Below are positions 17,499 through 26,715 of a stretch of 64,000 bases of DNA, piece after piece. Numbering within the stretch: position 1 is the stretch's first letter; the number at the start of each line of letters is the position of its first letter. Location of the stretch: NCBI RefSeq assembly GCF_014637725.1, contig NZ_BMFC01000014.1, positions 21,716 through 85,715 on the forward strand, written 5' to 3'. The position numbers were made by a program, and so were the translations under genes. The notes under the pieces were generated by a model. It searched no databases and had not been told where the DNA came from. It saw only the letters and a program-made list of their open reading frames with translations. Origin of the DNA: Marivita lacus. GTDB taxonomy: Bacteria > Pseudomonadota > Alphaproteobacteria > Rhodobacterales > Rhodobacteraceae.

Positions 17499-18527
17499 TC
17501 AGGCAGGTCCGAACAGGTCCGACTGCCCCGGCGGGCGCGGTGCCGTCATGCCCAGATGCGTCCACGCCTTCTGTGCGAGCATCCGCCCGCGGGGCGTGCG
17601 CTGAATCAGACCCTGCTGCAAGAGATAGGGCTCGATCACCTCTTCCAGGGCATCGCGGCTTTCCGACAGCGCCGCCGACAGCGTCTCGATCCCCACCGGA
17701 CCACCCTGATAGTTCTCTGCGATCAGCCGCAGGTACCGCCGGTCCGCACCATCAAGGCCAAGGCGGTCCACCCCCAACCGGGTCAGTGCGCCGTCGGCCA
17801 ATTCCTTGCTCACCACGCCATTGCCCTCGACCACGGCGAAATCCACCACGCGACGCAACAACCGCCCGGCGATCCGCGGCGTGCCGCGCGACCGGCGCGC
17901 GATCTCGCGCGCACCTTCAGAGGCCGCCTCGACCCCAAGCTTGACCGCATTGCGCGACACGATCGCGTGCAGCTCGTCCTCGGTATAGAAATTGAGCCGC
18001 GTGGGAATTCCGAAACGGTCGCGCAGCGGCGTCGTCAAGAGCCCAAGCCGCGTCGTCGCCCCGACCAGTGTGAAGGGCTGCAATTCGATCCGCACGGTCC
18101 GCGCCGCCGGTCCCTCGCCGATCACGAGATCCAGCTCATAATCCTCGAGCGCCGGATAGAGCACCTCTTCGACCGCCGGGTTCAGCCGGTGGATCTCGTC
18201 GATGAAAAGCACGTCGCGCGCCTCGAGATTGGTCAGGATCGCCGCCAGATCGCCCGCCTTTGCCAGCACCGGACCCGAAGTCATGCGGAACCCGACCCCC
18301 AATTCGCGCGCCATGATCTGCGCCAGCGTCGTCTTGCCAAGTCCCGGCGGCCCGTGGAAGAGCGTGTGGTCCATCGCCTCGCCGCGCTGGCGTGCAGACT
18401 GGATGAACACCCGCAAGTTGGCACGCGCCTCGGCCTGCCCCACGAAATCGTCCAGCATTTGCGGACGCAGGGCGCGGTCACGGTCCTCGGGCAAGGGCTC
18501 GGGACGCATGATCGGATCAGTAGACAT
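17499..18527 (-). CDS. ruvB: Holliday junction branch migration helicase RuvB
   Basis: A 342-residue AAA+ motor. Walker A is [14 protein letters not shown] (about 58-71), Walker [16 protein letters not shown], sensor 1 [20 protein letters not shown], sensor 2 [15 protein letters not shown], and the C-terminal winged helix ends [13 protein letters not shown]. Two hexamers flank RuvA on a four-way junction and pump DNA during recombination and fork repair. It lies 83 nt after ruvA. RuvA and RuvC precede it in the order ruvC-ruvA-ruvB, usual for this class. Confidence 0.97.
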   Translation of the reverse strand: MSTDPIMRPEPLPEDRDRALRPQMLDDFVGQAEARANLRVFIQSARQRGEAMDHTLFHGPPGLGKTTLAQIMARELGVGFRMTSGPVLAKAGDLAAILTNLEARDVLFIDEIHRLNPAVEEVLYPALEDYELDLVIGEGPAARTVRIELQPFTLVGATTRLGLLTTPLRDRFGIPTRLNFYTEDELHAIVSRNAVKLGVEAASEGAREIARRSRGTPRIAGRLLRRVVDFAVVEGNGVVSKELADGALTRLGVDRLGLDGADRRYLRLIAENYQGGPVGIETLSAALSESRDALEEVIEPYLLQQGLIQRTPRGRMLAQKAWTHLGMTAPRPPGQSDLFGPA

Positions 18528-18610
18528 GGCCGCTCCTCAAGCCCTGACGGGGGTTCGTCGCAGGACCAGGGCGAAGAGGCCTGCAAGGGCCGATGAGCGT
18601 CCCCATGCCG

Positions 18611-19279
18611 CTACCCTTTCGGTGCCAGAAGCTTCAACGCCGCCCGGATCAGCGCGGGCGTATCAGCGTCGGATGCCAGTGCGGCGGCCTGCGCCACGGC
18701 TCCGGCTGCCTCACCCGGCGCATAACCCAGATTGCTCAACGCCGACAGCGCCTCGGCCTGGGCGGAAGCCGTCATCACCGGAGCGGGCGCGGTTGCCGCA
18801 GACAGCACTGCTTCGATCACCGCATCGTCTTCGGATGGTGTGGCTGCGACCGACGCGGCCCCTCCCATCGCCATCACGCCATGCGCCTTGTCCTTGAGCT
18901 CGTTGACCACCCGCTGCGCGGTTTTCGGCCCGATGCCCCGCGCCGCCTTGACCGAGTTCCAGTCGCCCAGCGCAATTGCGCGGCTGACCCCGTCCGGCCC
19001 AAGTGCGCCGAGGATGGCCAAAGACGCCTTCGCGCCGACCCCCTGCACCGACATCAGCAAGCGGTGCCATTCCTTTTCCACCAGCGTCGGAAAGCCGAAA
19101 AGCTGCAGGATATCCTCGCGCACCAGAAGATCGGTATAAAGCGCCGCCGCCTCGCCCGGCCGCCCGATCTGCGACAGCACCCGGTCCGAGCAATAGACCA
19201 CATAGCCCACGCCACGCACGTCGATCAGCACGTGATCGTCCGCCTTGTATTCGATCCGCCCCGCGATCCGCCCGATCAT
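18611..19279 (-). CDS. ruvA: Holliday junction DNA-binding protein RuvA
   Basis: A 222-residue protein starting at [20 protein letters not shown]. Domain I is an OB-fold. Domain II contains two helix-hairpin-helix motifs ([16 protein letters not shown] and [17 protein letters not shown]). Domain III ([22 protein letters not shown]) contacts RuvB. The linker before domain III is long and Ala-rich. The upstream frame extension is rejected because MIGRI is the family start and overlaps the ruvC stop by 4 nt (ATGA). Confidence 0.96.
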   Translation of the reverse strand: MIGRIAGRIEYKADDHVLIDVRGVGYVVYCSDRVLSQIGRPGEAAALYTDLLVREDILQLFGFPTLVEKEWHRLLMSVQGVGAKASLAILGALGPDGVSRAIALGDWNSVKAARGIGPKTAQRVVNELKDKAHGVMAMGGAASVAATPSEDDAVIEAVLSAATAPAPVMTASAQAEALSALSNLGYAPGEAAGAVAQAAALASDADTPALIRAALKLLAPKG

Positions 19280-19764
19280 GCCCGCATCCTCATTCCCGGC
19301 CCGGTCATGTGATGCGCGTGACAAATCGCGATCGCAAGCGCATCCGCCGCGTCGGAACCGTGGATCTGCGCGCCAGGCAATTGCATCTTGACCATGTGCT
19401 CGACCTGCCGCTTGTCCGCGTGGCCCACGCCGACAACCGTCTTCTTGACCGAATTCGGAGAATACTCCCCGATCTCAAGCCCGAACTGCGCCGGAACCAG
19501 CAAGGCCACACCGCGCGCCTGGCCCAGCTTGAGTGTCCCGACAGCGTCCTTGTTCACGAATGTCTTCTCGATGGCGACCGTATCGGGCTGATACTGCTGG
19601 AACACGTCGGTCAACGCGCTGTGCAAGGCCAAGAGCCGCACCGCCAATTCGCCCGTACCCGACAGGCAGACCCCGTTTGCAACATGGCGCAAACGACTGC
19701 CTTCGGCCTCGATCACGCCCCAGCCAAGGAAACGCAGACCCGGATCGATCCCCAATACACGCAT
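19276..19764 (-). CDS. ruvC: Crossover junction endodeoxyribonuclease RuvC
   Basis: A 162-residue RNase H-fold resolvase. The catalytic acidic residues are visible: Asp7 in [12 protein letters not shown], Glu in [23 protein letters not shown], and the two C-terminal aspartates in [16 protein letters not shown]. It cuts Holliday junctions symmetrically. It is the first gene of the leftward ruvCAB-ybgC-tol run. Confidence 0.96.
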   Translation of the reverse strand: MRVLGIDPGLRFLGWGVIEAEGSRLRHVANGVCLSGTGELAVRLLALHSALTDVFQQYQPDTVAIEKTFVNKDAVGTLKLGQARGVALLVPAQFGLEIGEYSPNSVKKTVVGVGHADKRQVEHMVKMQLPGAQIHGSDAADALAIAICHAHHMTGPGMRMRA

Positions 19765-20071
19765 TCTGCTCGCGCCTTTGTTGCTTTTAAATCACGGCTA
19801 GCACGAAACGCGAACAAACGCCAAGCATTCAAAACAAATATGCCAAAGGAAAGCCGGTGTCGAAAACACTCTACAGAAGGTCGACTTTGAACCCCGCAAG
19901 CACAAAACGACGCCCAAATTGTCGCTTTCGTCGTATTTCTGCGCCGCAGAAAAGCCGTGCCAACAGCCATGCACAAACCGCATAAAAACTATGCGAAAAC
20001 GACAATTGAAGACGCGAAACTCCGCAACTAGATGCCTGTCAGTAGATTTTTCCCCCATTCACCCAAGGAAC
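19765..20071. other. Intergenic region between ruvC and the DUF1127 gene
   Basis: This 307-bp stretch separates two divergent genes and is poorer in GC than its neighbours. I see no RNA gene or protein relic in it. The right end holds the predicted promoter of the DUF1127 gene (20006-20034). The left end should hold the ruvC promoter, which I could not place with confidence. Confidence 0.5.
20006..20034 (+). promoter_or_regulatory. Predicted promoter of the DUF1127 gene
   Basis: TTGAAG (20006-20011) and TAGATG (20029-20034) have 17-nt spacing. Transcription would start near 20041, giving a leader of about 30 nt before the ATG at 20072. Confidence 0.4.
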
Positions 20072-20269
20072 ATGGCCATGGCCGCTTTTGACACATCCCG
20101 CCCGACTTACACTGCAAGCCCGAAAGGCTTCGGCGGACTCGCAACATCCCTGATCACCGCGTTCACCGCGTGGAACGACTCCCGCCAGACACGCACCGCT
20201 CTGAGCCAGCTCAGCGATCACGAACTCGAAGACATCGGCCTGACACGGGGCGACATCAACTCGTTCTGA
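20072..20269 (+). CDS. DUF1127 domain small protein
   Basis: A 65-residue protein starting at MAMAAFDTSRPTY, with AAGGA just upstream. The C-terminal half, WNDSRQTRTALSQLSDHELEDIGLTRGDI, is the DUF1127 (YjiS-like) domain: a basic helix followed by L-S-D-H-E-L-x-D-I-G. Proteins of this type are numerous in alphaproteobacteria, and some have been linked to RNA binding and sRNA turnover, for example CcaF1 in Rhodobacter sphaeroides. The role here is not known. It is monocistronic, with its own promoter and a strong terminator. Confidence 0.9.
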   Translation: MAMAAFDTSRPTYTASPKGFGGLATSLITAFTAWNDSRQTRTALSQLSDHELEDIGLTRGDINSF

Positions 20270-20291
20270 GCCTGCCGATCAGACCACATGA

Positions 20292-20324
20292 AAAAGCCGT
20301 GTCAGCGACCCTGACACGGCTTTT
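20292..20324. terminator. Bidirectional intrinsic terminator
   Basis: A perfect 14-bp stem, AAAAGCCGTGTCAG / CTGACACGGCTTTT, with a 5-nt loop. It sits between the convergent DUF1127 gene (+) and the small membrane-protein gene at 20360 (-). T-runs are present on both strands. Confidence 0.9.
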
Positions 20325-20359
20325 CTCATTTCAAACCGACACGTCCGCGTCCGGCGAAT

Positions 20360-20707
20360 TCAGCCCATGATATAGGTCAGAAGTCGCGACAACGGCGCGG
20401 TGATCGGATCGATCTGCATGAACACGGCCCCCATCTGTTCCACGAAACCGCCCTCGCGCAAAAGATCGACCTGCTGGCGGTATCCATCCTCGCCCAGAAC
20501 CGTCACGATCGCGGCCTTGAGCACGAACAGAATGCCGAAGGGCAACAGCAATGCCGAGAACGACACCGCCTCGCGCACATGGCGGATCGGTTTGTGCACG
20601 ATCACGCCGGTTTTCTCGATTTTTGTGACATAGCCACGCGACAATTGGCGGTGGCGCTTGAGGACGCGGCGGTACCGTTCGTCAAACATGTCCTGCTGTT
20701 TGGTCAT
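20360..20707 (-). CDS. Small membrane protein of unknown function
   Basis: Not assigned to a family. From MTKQQDMFDERYRRVLKRHR it is 115 residues. A basic N-terminal segment with GYVTKIEKTGVIVHKPIRH precedes one clear hydrophobic helix (VSFSALLLPFGILFVLKAAIVTVL, about 54-77). A C-terminal amphipathic tail ends in LSRLLTYIMG. The earlier in-frame ATG would add 34 residues with no protein character. It lies between the terminator and prmA. Confidence 0.7.
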   Translation of the reverse strand: MTKQQDMFDERYRRVLKRHRQLSRGYVTKIEKTGVIVHKPIRHVREAVSFSALLLPFGILFVLKAAIVTVLGEDGYRQQVDLLREGGFVEQMGAVFMQIDPITAPLSRLLTYIMG

Positions 20708-20840
20708 GTGAAGCAGCCTTTGTTCCGGCCCCCACCGGATGTGTCCGAGATAGGGGTGGAATGTGGCAAGAATTGGGCAAACAGGGCAAATCCGCTCGAA
20801 ATGCGGCAAAATTCCGCAAAAACCTGAAATTGCGGCGCGA

Positions 20841-21716
20841 TTAAGAAGCGGTTTTTTGCAGCGTCAACGTCGTCCAGTCACCAATCTCTTCGCGGTGCCA
20901 GGCATTGATGCCGTTTTGCGCATAAGCCTCTGCCACTTCGTCGCCTTGTTCGTTCAGCAGGCCCGACAGGATCACGAAACCACCCGGAGCCAGGTGGCTG
21001 GCCATGTCCGGTGCCAGATCGATCAAGGGCTGCTTGAGGATATTCGCAAAGACCAGATCGAAGGGTGCCGTGTCGTGCAATTGCGGATGCTCGAACCCCA
21101 GCGCCTCGAGACAGATGACCCGACCGGTCAGGTCATTCGCGGTCACGTTCGCCTCTGCCACGTCAACCGCCACCTCGTCCATGTCGCTTGCCAACACGGT
21201 TTCGGGCCAGACCCGCGCCGCGGCCATCGCCAGAACGGCCGTGCCACAGCCGATATCGGCCACGTTGTGACAGGTCACACCCGCCTCGATCAGACGGTCC
21301 AGCGCGCGCAGACAGCCTTGGGTCGTACCGTGATGCCCGGTGCCAAAGGCCATCGCCGCCTCGATCAACAGCGGCTCCACTCCGTCGGGCACCGTGTCGG
21401 CGTCATGGCTGCCGTAGACATAGAACCGGCCCGCAGCGACGGGCACCAGTTCGCGTCGCACCTTTGCCACCCAATCAGTCTCGGGCAGTTCCGAGACGAC
21501 AAAGGTTTTCGCCCCGTGCGCTGCCGCCAGAAGCGCCAGTTCAACATCATCGGGGGCCTGCATGAAATACCCGCCCACTTCCCACATGCCGCTGCCATCC
21601 TCGATCTCGAAGACGCCTACGCCATAGGGTTCGGGTTCCAGGTCCTCGAGCGCCTCGCCCAACGCCTCGGCCATGGAACTGTCGGACAGGGTGGTGAAGG
21701 CGGTGAAGGTGGTCAT
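20841..21716 (-). CDS. prmA: Ribosomal protein L11 methyltransferase PrmA
   Basis: A 291-residue SAM-dependent methyltransferase that trimethylates several amines of ribosomal protein L11. The SAM-binding motif is NVADIGCGTAVLAMAAAR. The substrate motif FDLVFANILKQPLIDLAPDM has the NI(L) spelling of PrmA, and AFGTGHHGTTQGCL is also diagnostic. The start MTTFTAFTTL is preferred over a frame start 15 codons earlier. It lies upstream of the small membrane protein and downstream of the MFS gene, all leftward. Confidence 0.93.
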   Translation of the reverse strand: MTTFTAFTTLSDSSMAEALGEALEDLEPEPYGVGVFEIEDGSGMWEVGGYFMQAPDDVELALLAAAHGAKTFVVSELPETDWVAKVRRELVPVAAGRFYVYGSHDADTVPDGVEPLLIEAAMAFGTGHHGTTQGCLRALDRLIEAGVTCHNVADIGCGTAVLAMAAARVWPETVLASDMDEVAVDVAEANVTANDLTGRVICLEALGFEHPQLHDTAPFDLVFANILKQPLIDLAPDMASHLAPGGFVILSGLLNEQGDEVAEAYAQNGINAWHREEIGDWTTLTLQKTAS

Positions 21717-21782
21717 GGTACTCAACTTTCTGGAACTGCGGCGATGCTGTCCCTCTGCCACGAAGGCCCCCCTGCCGCAAGC

Positions 21783-23015
21783 TTACTCCGCCGGGGCGGG
21801 AACATAGACCGAGAAAACGGTCTCGTTTCCCGGTTCTGGATGGCGCGGAATCATCAGCGCCAGAATCAGCGACACCAGCGCCATGGCCGCTGCCAGCCCG
21901 AACACCGCGCCGGGCGAGACAAGCCAGAGATAGCCCAACACCGCGGGCAGGAACACCGCCGCGATGTGGTTGATCGTGAACGCCACCGCCGCCGTCGGTG
22001 CGATATCGCCCGGATCGGCGATCTTCTGGAAATAGGTCTTGAGCGCCAGCGCCAGCGCAAAGAAGATGTTGTTCACGATGTAAAGCACCGTCGCCAGCAT
22101 CACCCCCCAGCCGAACCAGTAGATCCCGCCATACAGGACAAAGACCACAACCAGCCCGGCATATTCCACCGCCATCGCGTTGCGCTCCCCGAACCGGTGC
22201 ACGATCTGCCCCAGCACCGGGGCCAGCACCATGTTGGCCATGAGAGTCACCAGCATCAGCTTGGTGATTTCATCCACTCCCAAACCGAACCGTTCGACCA
22301 TCATGAAGGCTGCAAAGACCACGAAGATCTGCCGCCGCGCGCCGGACATGAACTGCAACGCGTAGTAAAGCCAATAGCGCTTGCGCAGGATGAACTTCTT
22401 GACTTGCGGATTGGGCGCTTCGAAATGCGGCATCATCAGCACGCAATAGGCCACGATGATCAGCGTCAGCGCACCCGACACCATGTAGACGAAATTGTAG
22501 CTCAGGTCATAGGCGCGCCACGTCACCACGATCACGCCATAGGCCACAAGCGTCGCCGCAGAGGCCGCCGAGACCAGCAAACCCAGCATTTGCGGCGCGC
22601 GGTCCTTGGGCAGCCATTGAAGCTGCAACGACTGGTTCACCGTTTCGTAGTAGTGAAACCCGATCGAACTGATCAACGTGACGAACAGCAGCCCGCCCAT
22701 GGACGGGAAATAAGCGGTCATCCCCGTGGCGATCCCCAGCATTGCCAGCGAGATCATCGCCAGCGTCTGTTCCCGCACGAACAGGATCACGGCGATCACG
22801 CCAATGGCCAGAAAGCCCGGAATCTCGCGCACGGTGTGCAGCCAGCCGATGTCTGCTCCGTCGAACTGCGCCACCTCGATCACGAAATTATTCAGCAGCG
22901 CCGACCATGTCGCAAATGACAGGGGCATGGCAATCGCCATCAGGAACAGCAGCGTGACGGGCCGTTTGTGGATCGGCAGATCACGCGCGTCAGCAAGGGG
23001 AACAACGCGCTTCAT
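21783..23015 (-). CDS. MFS transporter
   Basis: A 410-residue major facilitator with about twelve hydrophobic segments. The N-terminal half includes LLFLMAIAMPLSFATWSALL, FLAIGVIAVILF and MISLAMLGIATGMTAYF. The loop between the halves holds QLQWLPKDRAPQMLGLL and the charged HFEAPNPQVKKFILRKRYW. The C-terminal half includes LMLVTLMANMVLAPVLGQIVHRFGERNAM. The substrate is unknown. No transporter subfamily signature is clear enough to name one. Confidence 0.85.
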   Translation of the reverse strand: MKRVVPLADARDLPIHKRPVTLLFLMAIAMPLSFATWSALLNNFVIEVAQFDGADIGWLHTVREIPGFLAIGVIAVILFVREQTLAMISLAMLGIATGMTAYFPSMGGLLFVTLISSIGFHYYETVNQSLQLQWLPKDRAPQMLGLLVSAASAATLVAYGVIVVTWRAYDLSYNFVYMVSGALTLIIVAYCVLMMPHFEAPNPQVKKFILRKRYWLYYALQFMSGARRQIFVVFAAFMMVERFGLGVDEITKLMLVTLMANMVLAPVLGQIVHRFGERNAMAVEYAGLVVVFVLYGGIYWFGWGVMLATVLYIVNNIFFALALALKTYFQKIADPGDIAPTAAVAFTINHIAAVFLPAVLGYLWLVSPGAVFGLAAAMALVSLILALMIPRHPEPGNETVFSVYVPAPAE

Positions 23016-23188
23016 CGTTTTCCTTTACGCCCGCTTTTTCCCTTTGGCGAGGGTCTAGCGACGCCTGGCCTACCCGTTTTCAGGATGTCACATCATCCGC
23101 ACGCAGCTTTGAAAATCGCGTTGATCCGTTTGCCCATTGCCAGAGTGTCCGAAATTCCCTGCGATTCTGTTAAATGCCTTGCACAAAT

Positions 23189-23202
23189 CTGATCCACATC
23201 AA
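23189..23202 (+). promoter_or_regulatory. FNR/FnrL-type box ahead of yeeE-like gene
   Basis: CTGATCCACATCAA differs from the FNR consensus TTGAT-N4-ATCAA at only one position. Its centre (23195.5) is about 41.5 nt before a start site that would be placed near 23237 by the -10 element CATACA at 23225-23230. That is the spacing of a class II FNR-activated promoter. Confidence 0.5.
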
Positions 23203-23255
23203 GGCGCACACATTCACACCTGCGCATACATGGCGAACTCAGGACGGAGAGCGCC

Positions 23256-24317
23256 ATGGATCTTGTCACACTTGTGGACCGCATCGGCGAAGCGCCCACA
23301 GCCGCGCTGTTCGGCCTGCTCACCGGCATCGTCTTCGGCATCGCTGCCCAGCGCTCGCGGTTCTGCCTGCGCGCGGCCACCGTCGAATTCGCCCGCGGCA
23401 TGATGCAGGACAAGGTCGCAGTCTGGTTGCTGACCTTTTCAACCGCCGTCGTCTGGGTGCAGGCGGCGCAGATGTTCGGCCTGATCGACACCACCGAGGC
23501 CCGCATGATGGCCGTTCCGGGAAGCTGGTCCGGTGCCATCATCGGTGGGCTGATGTTCGGCGCGGGAATGGTCCTGGCGCGCGGATGTTCGGGGCGGCTG
23601 CTGGTGCTGGCCGCCACCGGAAACCTGCGGTCGGTCGTGTCGGGCCTGATCTTTGCCGTGGTCGCCCAGATGAGCCTGACCGGTTGGCTGGCCCCGATCC
23701 GCGATAATCTCGCCGCAATGTGGATCACCTCGGGCGGGCGCAACATGAACCTGTTGACCACCCTGCACCTGCCAGAAGGCTCCGGTCTTGTCTTTGGCCT
23801 TGCCACTGCGCTGCTGGCGCTCGAACTCTCGCGGCGCAACCAGATCGGCTGGCAACGGCTTGTCTTTGCCTCGGGCGTCGGCTTTGCCGTGGCGATGGGC
23901 TGGGCCTTGACCTACGCGCTCAGCCTTGTCGCCTTCGACCCGGTGCAGATCGAAAGCGCCACGTTTACCGGCCCCTCGGCCAACACGCTGATGTTCTTTC
24001 TCGACCGCTCATCGATCCTCGAATTCGACATCGGACTGGTGCCGGGCGTTGTGATCGGGTCGTTTCTTGCCGCCTTCTTTGCAGGAGAGTTGAAATTCCA
24101 GGGCTTCGAAGGCTCGACCCCGATGCGCAACGCGATGATCGGCGCGGCACTGATGGGGTTCGGCGGGATGCTTGCGGGTGGCTGCGCCATCGGTGCAGGG
24201 GTGACCGGCGGGTCGATATTTGCCGGCACCGCCTGGCTTGCACTCTTTTGCATGTGGATCGGCGGCATGAGCATGGATCTGGTCATGGGAGGCCGGGGCC
24301 AGCCGGCACCGATCTGA
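23256..24317 (+). CDS. YeeE/YedE family sulfur-compound transporter
   Basis: A 353-residue membrane protein with about nine hydrophobic segments. Two pseudo-repeats carry conserved cysteines: GIVFGIAAQRSRFCLRAA and GAGMVLARGCSGRLLVL in the first half, and GFGGMLAGGCAIGAGVTGGS in the second. TsuA-type members use such cysteines to pass thiosulfate across the inner membrane, and others handle sulfur or selenium groups. GGAG precedes the start. The FNR-type box upstream suggests it responds to low oxygen. No TusA-like partner gene is adjacent. Confidence 0.88.
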   Translation: MDLVTLVDRIGEAPTAALFGLLTGIVFGIAAQRSRFCLRAATVEFARGMMQDKVAVWLLTFSTAVVWVQAAQMFGLIDTTEARMMAVPGSWSGAIIGGLMFGAGMVLARGCSGRLLVLAATGNLRSVVSGLIFAVVAQMSLTGWLAPIRDNLAAMWITSGGRNMNLLTTLHLPEGSGLVFGLATALLALELSRRNQIGWQRLVFASGVGFAVAMGWALTYALSLVAFDPVQIESATFTGPSANTLMFFLDRSSILEFDIGLVPGVVIGSFLAAFFAGELKFQGFEGSTPMRNAMIGAALMGFGGMLAGGCAIGAGVTGGSIFAGTAWLALFCMWIGGMSMDLVMGGRGQPAPI

Positions 24318-24406
24318 CCAAGCGTCTGAGCAGCGTCACAGAAACCGCTTTCCTCCCCAACCAGATCGCGACAAGAACCGGGGGCATCAGGCGGAATTCT
24401 TAAGCG

Positions 24407-24425
24407 GGAATTCAGTGTGAATTCC
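24407..24425. promoter_or_regulatory. GGAATTC inverted repeat with an extra half-site
   Basis: GGAATTC (24407-24413) and GAATTCC (24419-24425) form a perfect inverted repeat around 5 nt. A further CGGAATTC lies at 24392-24399, one helical turn upstream. The array is between the yeeE-like gene and the small EmrE-like gene and may be an operator for the latter. Confidence 0.35.
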
Positions 24426-24511
24426 GACTCTCACGTATTTGAAAACAAGCCATCCATGGTATGGGTGCCCATTGGATTTTTCCCAAAGAACATTTTCAAA
24501 CGGTAAAACAG

Positions 24512-24841
24512 ATGCTTGTTGTCGATCTTTTTTCGAACAAGACCTTTTTGGTCATCGCCGCTGGTTTAGGCTACGCAGTCGCGACAATTCTCATGAAAAT
24601 CGCATCCCACGAAACAACAACGGTCCTGATCGGAACGATTGCGATCGTCCTGGCAGCCGTTGTCACCGCCGAGATCCTGCTGCTGCGGCAGGTCGATCTG
24701 GGCCTTGCCTATATCGCCATTATGGCCACCGAGACGCTTCTGGTGCTCGGGGCAGCTTATTTCGTCGGTCAACCCTTGTCAGGCCGCGAGCTTGCAGGCG
24801 GCGCACTGGTATTGGCGGGCGTGGCCATCGTCAGCTTCTGA
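24512..24841 (+). CDS. Small four-helix membrane protein, EmrE/DMT-like
   Basis: From MLVVDLFSNKTFLVIAAG it has 109 residues and four hydrophobic helices: LVIAAGLGYAVATILMKIA, VLIGTIAIVLAAVVTAEILLL, LAYIAIMATETLLVLGAAYFV and LAGGALVLAGVAIVSF. Length and the last helix fit the small multidrug resistance/DMT superfamily. However, the glutamate that binds protons and drugs in EmrE helix 1 is not at that position, so drug export is doubtful. The longer start at 24461 adds a soluble tail and is less likely. Confidence 0.75.
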   Translation: MLVVDLFSNKTFLVIAAGLGYAVATILMKIASHETTTVLIGTIAIVLAAVVTAEILLLRQVDLGLAYIAIMATETLLVLGAAYFVGQPLSGRELAGGALVLAGVAIVSF

Positions 24842-24876
24842 CAACCCGCCACCGCCCGCTTGTCGAACCGGTCTCG

Positions 24877-25638
24877 TCATTGCCGGATGCGCCAGCCTGT
24901 CTTGAAGATCCACCAGATCACCGCAAGGCACAGCATTGTAAACGCCCCAATTGCCAGCAGGCTCAGCCCGATGGGCACATCCGCCAGCCCGAAGAACGAC
25001 CAGCGGAATCCCGACACGAGGTAGACCACCGGGTTGAAGAACGAGATTGTCTGCCACACCGGCGGCAGCATCGAGATCGAATAGAACGACCCGCCGAGGA
25101 ACACCAAGGGCGTCACGATCAGCAGTGGAACCAGTTGCAGCTGTTCGAAATTGCCCGCCCAGATGCCGATGATGAAGCCCAACAGGGAAAAGCTCAGGCA
25201 GGTCAGCACCAGAAACAGGAGCATCGCGAAGGGGTGCTGGATCGACAGGTCCACGAACAGCGCCGATGTGCCAAGGATGACCACACCGATGAACAGCGCC
25301 TTGGTGGCCGCAGCCCCGACATAGCCCATGACGATCTCGAGAAAGTTGATCGGGGCCGACAGCAGTTCATAGATCGTGCCGATGAATTTCGGGAAATAGA
25401 TGCCGAAGCTCGCATTCGAGATCGCCTGCGTCATCACCGACAGCATGATCAACCCCGGCACGATGAACGCGCCGTAGGATATGCCATCGACCTGGTCGAT
25501 GCGGCTGCCGATGGCGGCACCGAAGACCACGAAATAGAGCGAGGTCGAAATCACCGGCGACACGAAGCTTTGCAGAAGCGTTCGGAAGAACCGCGACATC
25601 TCAAAAACATAGATCGCGCGAATGGCCTGCCAGTTCAT
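24877..25638 (-). CDS. ABC-2 type transporter permease
   Basis: A 253-residue integral membrane subunit with six hydrophobic segments, among them [21 protein letters not shown] and the ABC-2 signature region [45 protein letters not shown]. It pairs with the ATPase directly upstream, whose stop it overlaps by 4 nt. Systems of this architecture (DrrAB/NodIJ/YadGH-like) export lipophilic or glycan substrates. The cargo cannot be inferred. Confidence 0.92.
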   Translation of the reverse strand: MNWQAIRAIYVFEMSRFFRTLLQSFVSPVISTSLYFVVFGAAIGSRIDQVDGISYGAFIVPGLIMLSVMTQAISNASFGIYFPKFIGTIYELLSAPINFLEIVMGYVGAAATKALFIGVVILGTSALFVDLSIQHPFAMLLFLVLTCLSFSLLGFIIGIWAGNFEQLQLVPLLIVTPLVFLGGSFYSISMLPPVWQTISFFNPVVYLVSGFRWSFFGLADVPIGLSLLAIGAFTMLCLAVIWWIFKTGWRIRQ

Positions 25639-26567
25639 GCTGCATCCTCCTGTTTCGTCACCAGCCCGACAAAGATGTCCTCAAGCGAGTTTTGCCGCGT
25701 CTGCAGGTCGCGCAGGACCAGTCCCGCCTCGCTGATATCGCGGATCAGCGTGGCAATCCCGGTTCGGTCCTTCGACGTGTCGTACGTGTAGACAAGCACC
25801 TGTCCGTCTTCCTCGATCCGCAAACCGCGATCTGCAAGGGCTGTTGGCAACGCTGTCACCGGCTCGTGCAATTCGATCCGCAATTCCTTTTGCCCCAAAC
25901 GCGTCATGAGCGCGGTCTTTTCCTCGACCAGCAGGATCTCGCCCGCGTTGATCACGCCGATCCGGTCTGCAATCGCCTCGGCCTCTTCGATGTAATGCGT
26001 GGTCAGGATGATTGTCACACCGGACTGTTTCAGCCCCGCCACGATGTCCCACATATCGCGGCGCAGCTCCACATCGACGCCCGCGGTCGGTTCATCCAGG
26101 AACAGCACGCGCGGTTCATGCGCCAGCGCCTTGGCGATCAGCACGCGGCGTTTCATGCCGCCGGACAATTCCATGATCTTGTTGTCGCGCTTGTCCCACA
26201 GCGACAACTGCCGCAGGATGCGCTCCAGCAGCGCGTCATCCTTGGGTTTGCCGAACAACCCGCGCGAGAACCGCACCGTGTTCATCACCCGCTCGAAAGG
26301 TTCGAGGTTGATCTCCTGTGGCACCAGCCCGACCAGCGACCGCGCCCCGCGATAGGCCGTGACAACATCATGCCCGCCCACGGTGATCGTGCCGGATGTG
26401 GGCTGCGTGATGCCGCAGATCGTCGAAATCAGCGTTGTCTTGCCCGCGCCGTTCGGCCCGAGCAGCGCGAGGATTTCACCCTCGTGGATGTCCAGCGACA
26501 CGCCCTTCAGCGCCTCGAACCCGGTGGCATAGGCTTTGCGCACGTTCGTGATCCGAACCATCGGCAT
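25635..26567 (-). CDS. ABC-2 type transporter ATP-binding protein
   Basis: A 310-residue ABC ATPase. Walker A is [16 protein letters not shown] (about 36-51), Q-loop [10 protein letters not shown], signature [15 protein letters not shown], Walker [14 protein letters not shown], and the switch histidine is in [11 protein letters not shown]. The C-terminal 90 residues form the extra domain of DrrA-like exporters. GAGGG lies 7 nt before the first ATG. A second in-frame ATG (MVRITN) is 6 nt further in. It is divergent from the DMT carrier at 26716. Confidence 0.93.
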   Translation of the reverse strand: MPMVRITNVRKAYATGFEALKGVSLDIHEGEILALLGPNGAGKTTLISTICGITQPTSGTITVGGHDVVTAYRGARSLVGLVPQEINLEPFERVMNTVRFSRGLFGKPKDDALLERILRQLSLWDKRDNKIMELSGGMKRRVLIAKALAHEPRVLFLDEPTAGVDVELRRDMWDIVAGLKQSGVTIILTTHYIEEAEAIADRIGVINAGEILLVEEKTALMTRLGQKELRIELHEPVTALPTALADRGLRIEEDGQVLVYTYDTSKDRTGIATLIRDISEAGLVLRDLQTRQNSLEDIFVGLVTKQEDAA

Positions 26568-26715
26568 CAGGCATCCCTCCTCTTCATGCAGGCAAAGTGC
26601 ACACCTAATACAGCGCTGCGCAGACGCAATGCCGAAACACGTGCGCCAGAACGCATGGCCTGTGCAGGTCGCTTTTTGGCCTGACCTTTCGGGCCACCCG
26701 GCCTATGCCTGCATC

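Noticed and set aside
20763..22919. 718-codon plus-strand open frame
   Set aside because: It lies opposite prmA and the MFS gene and is rich in His, Arg and Gln with no family motif. It is a GC-driven antisense frame.
23093..23839. 248-codon minus-strand frame over the FNR-box region
   Set aside because: Antisense of the YeeE/YedE gene; no ribosome-binding site or motif.
24439..25791. 450-codon plus-strand frame
   Set aside because: Opposite the ABC permease; His/Asp/Gln-rich shadow with no family.
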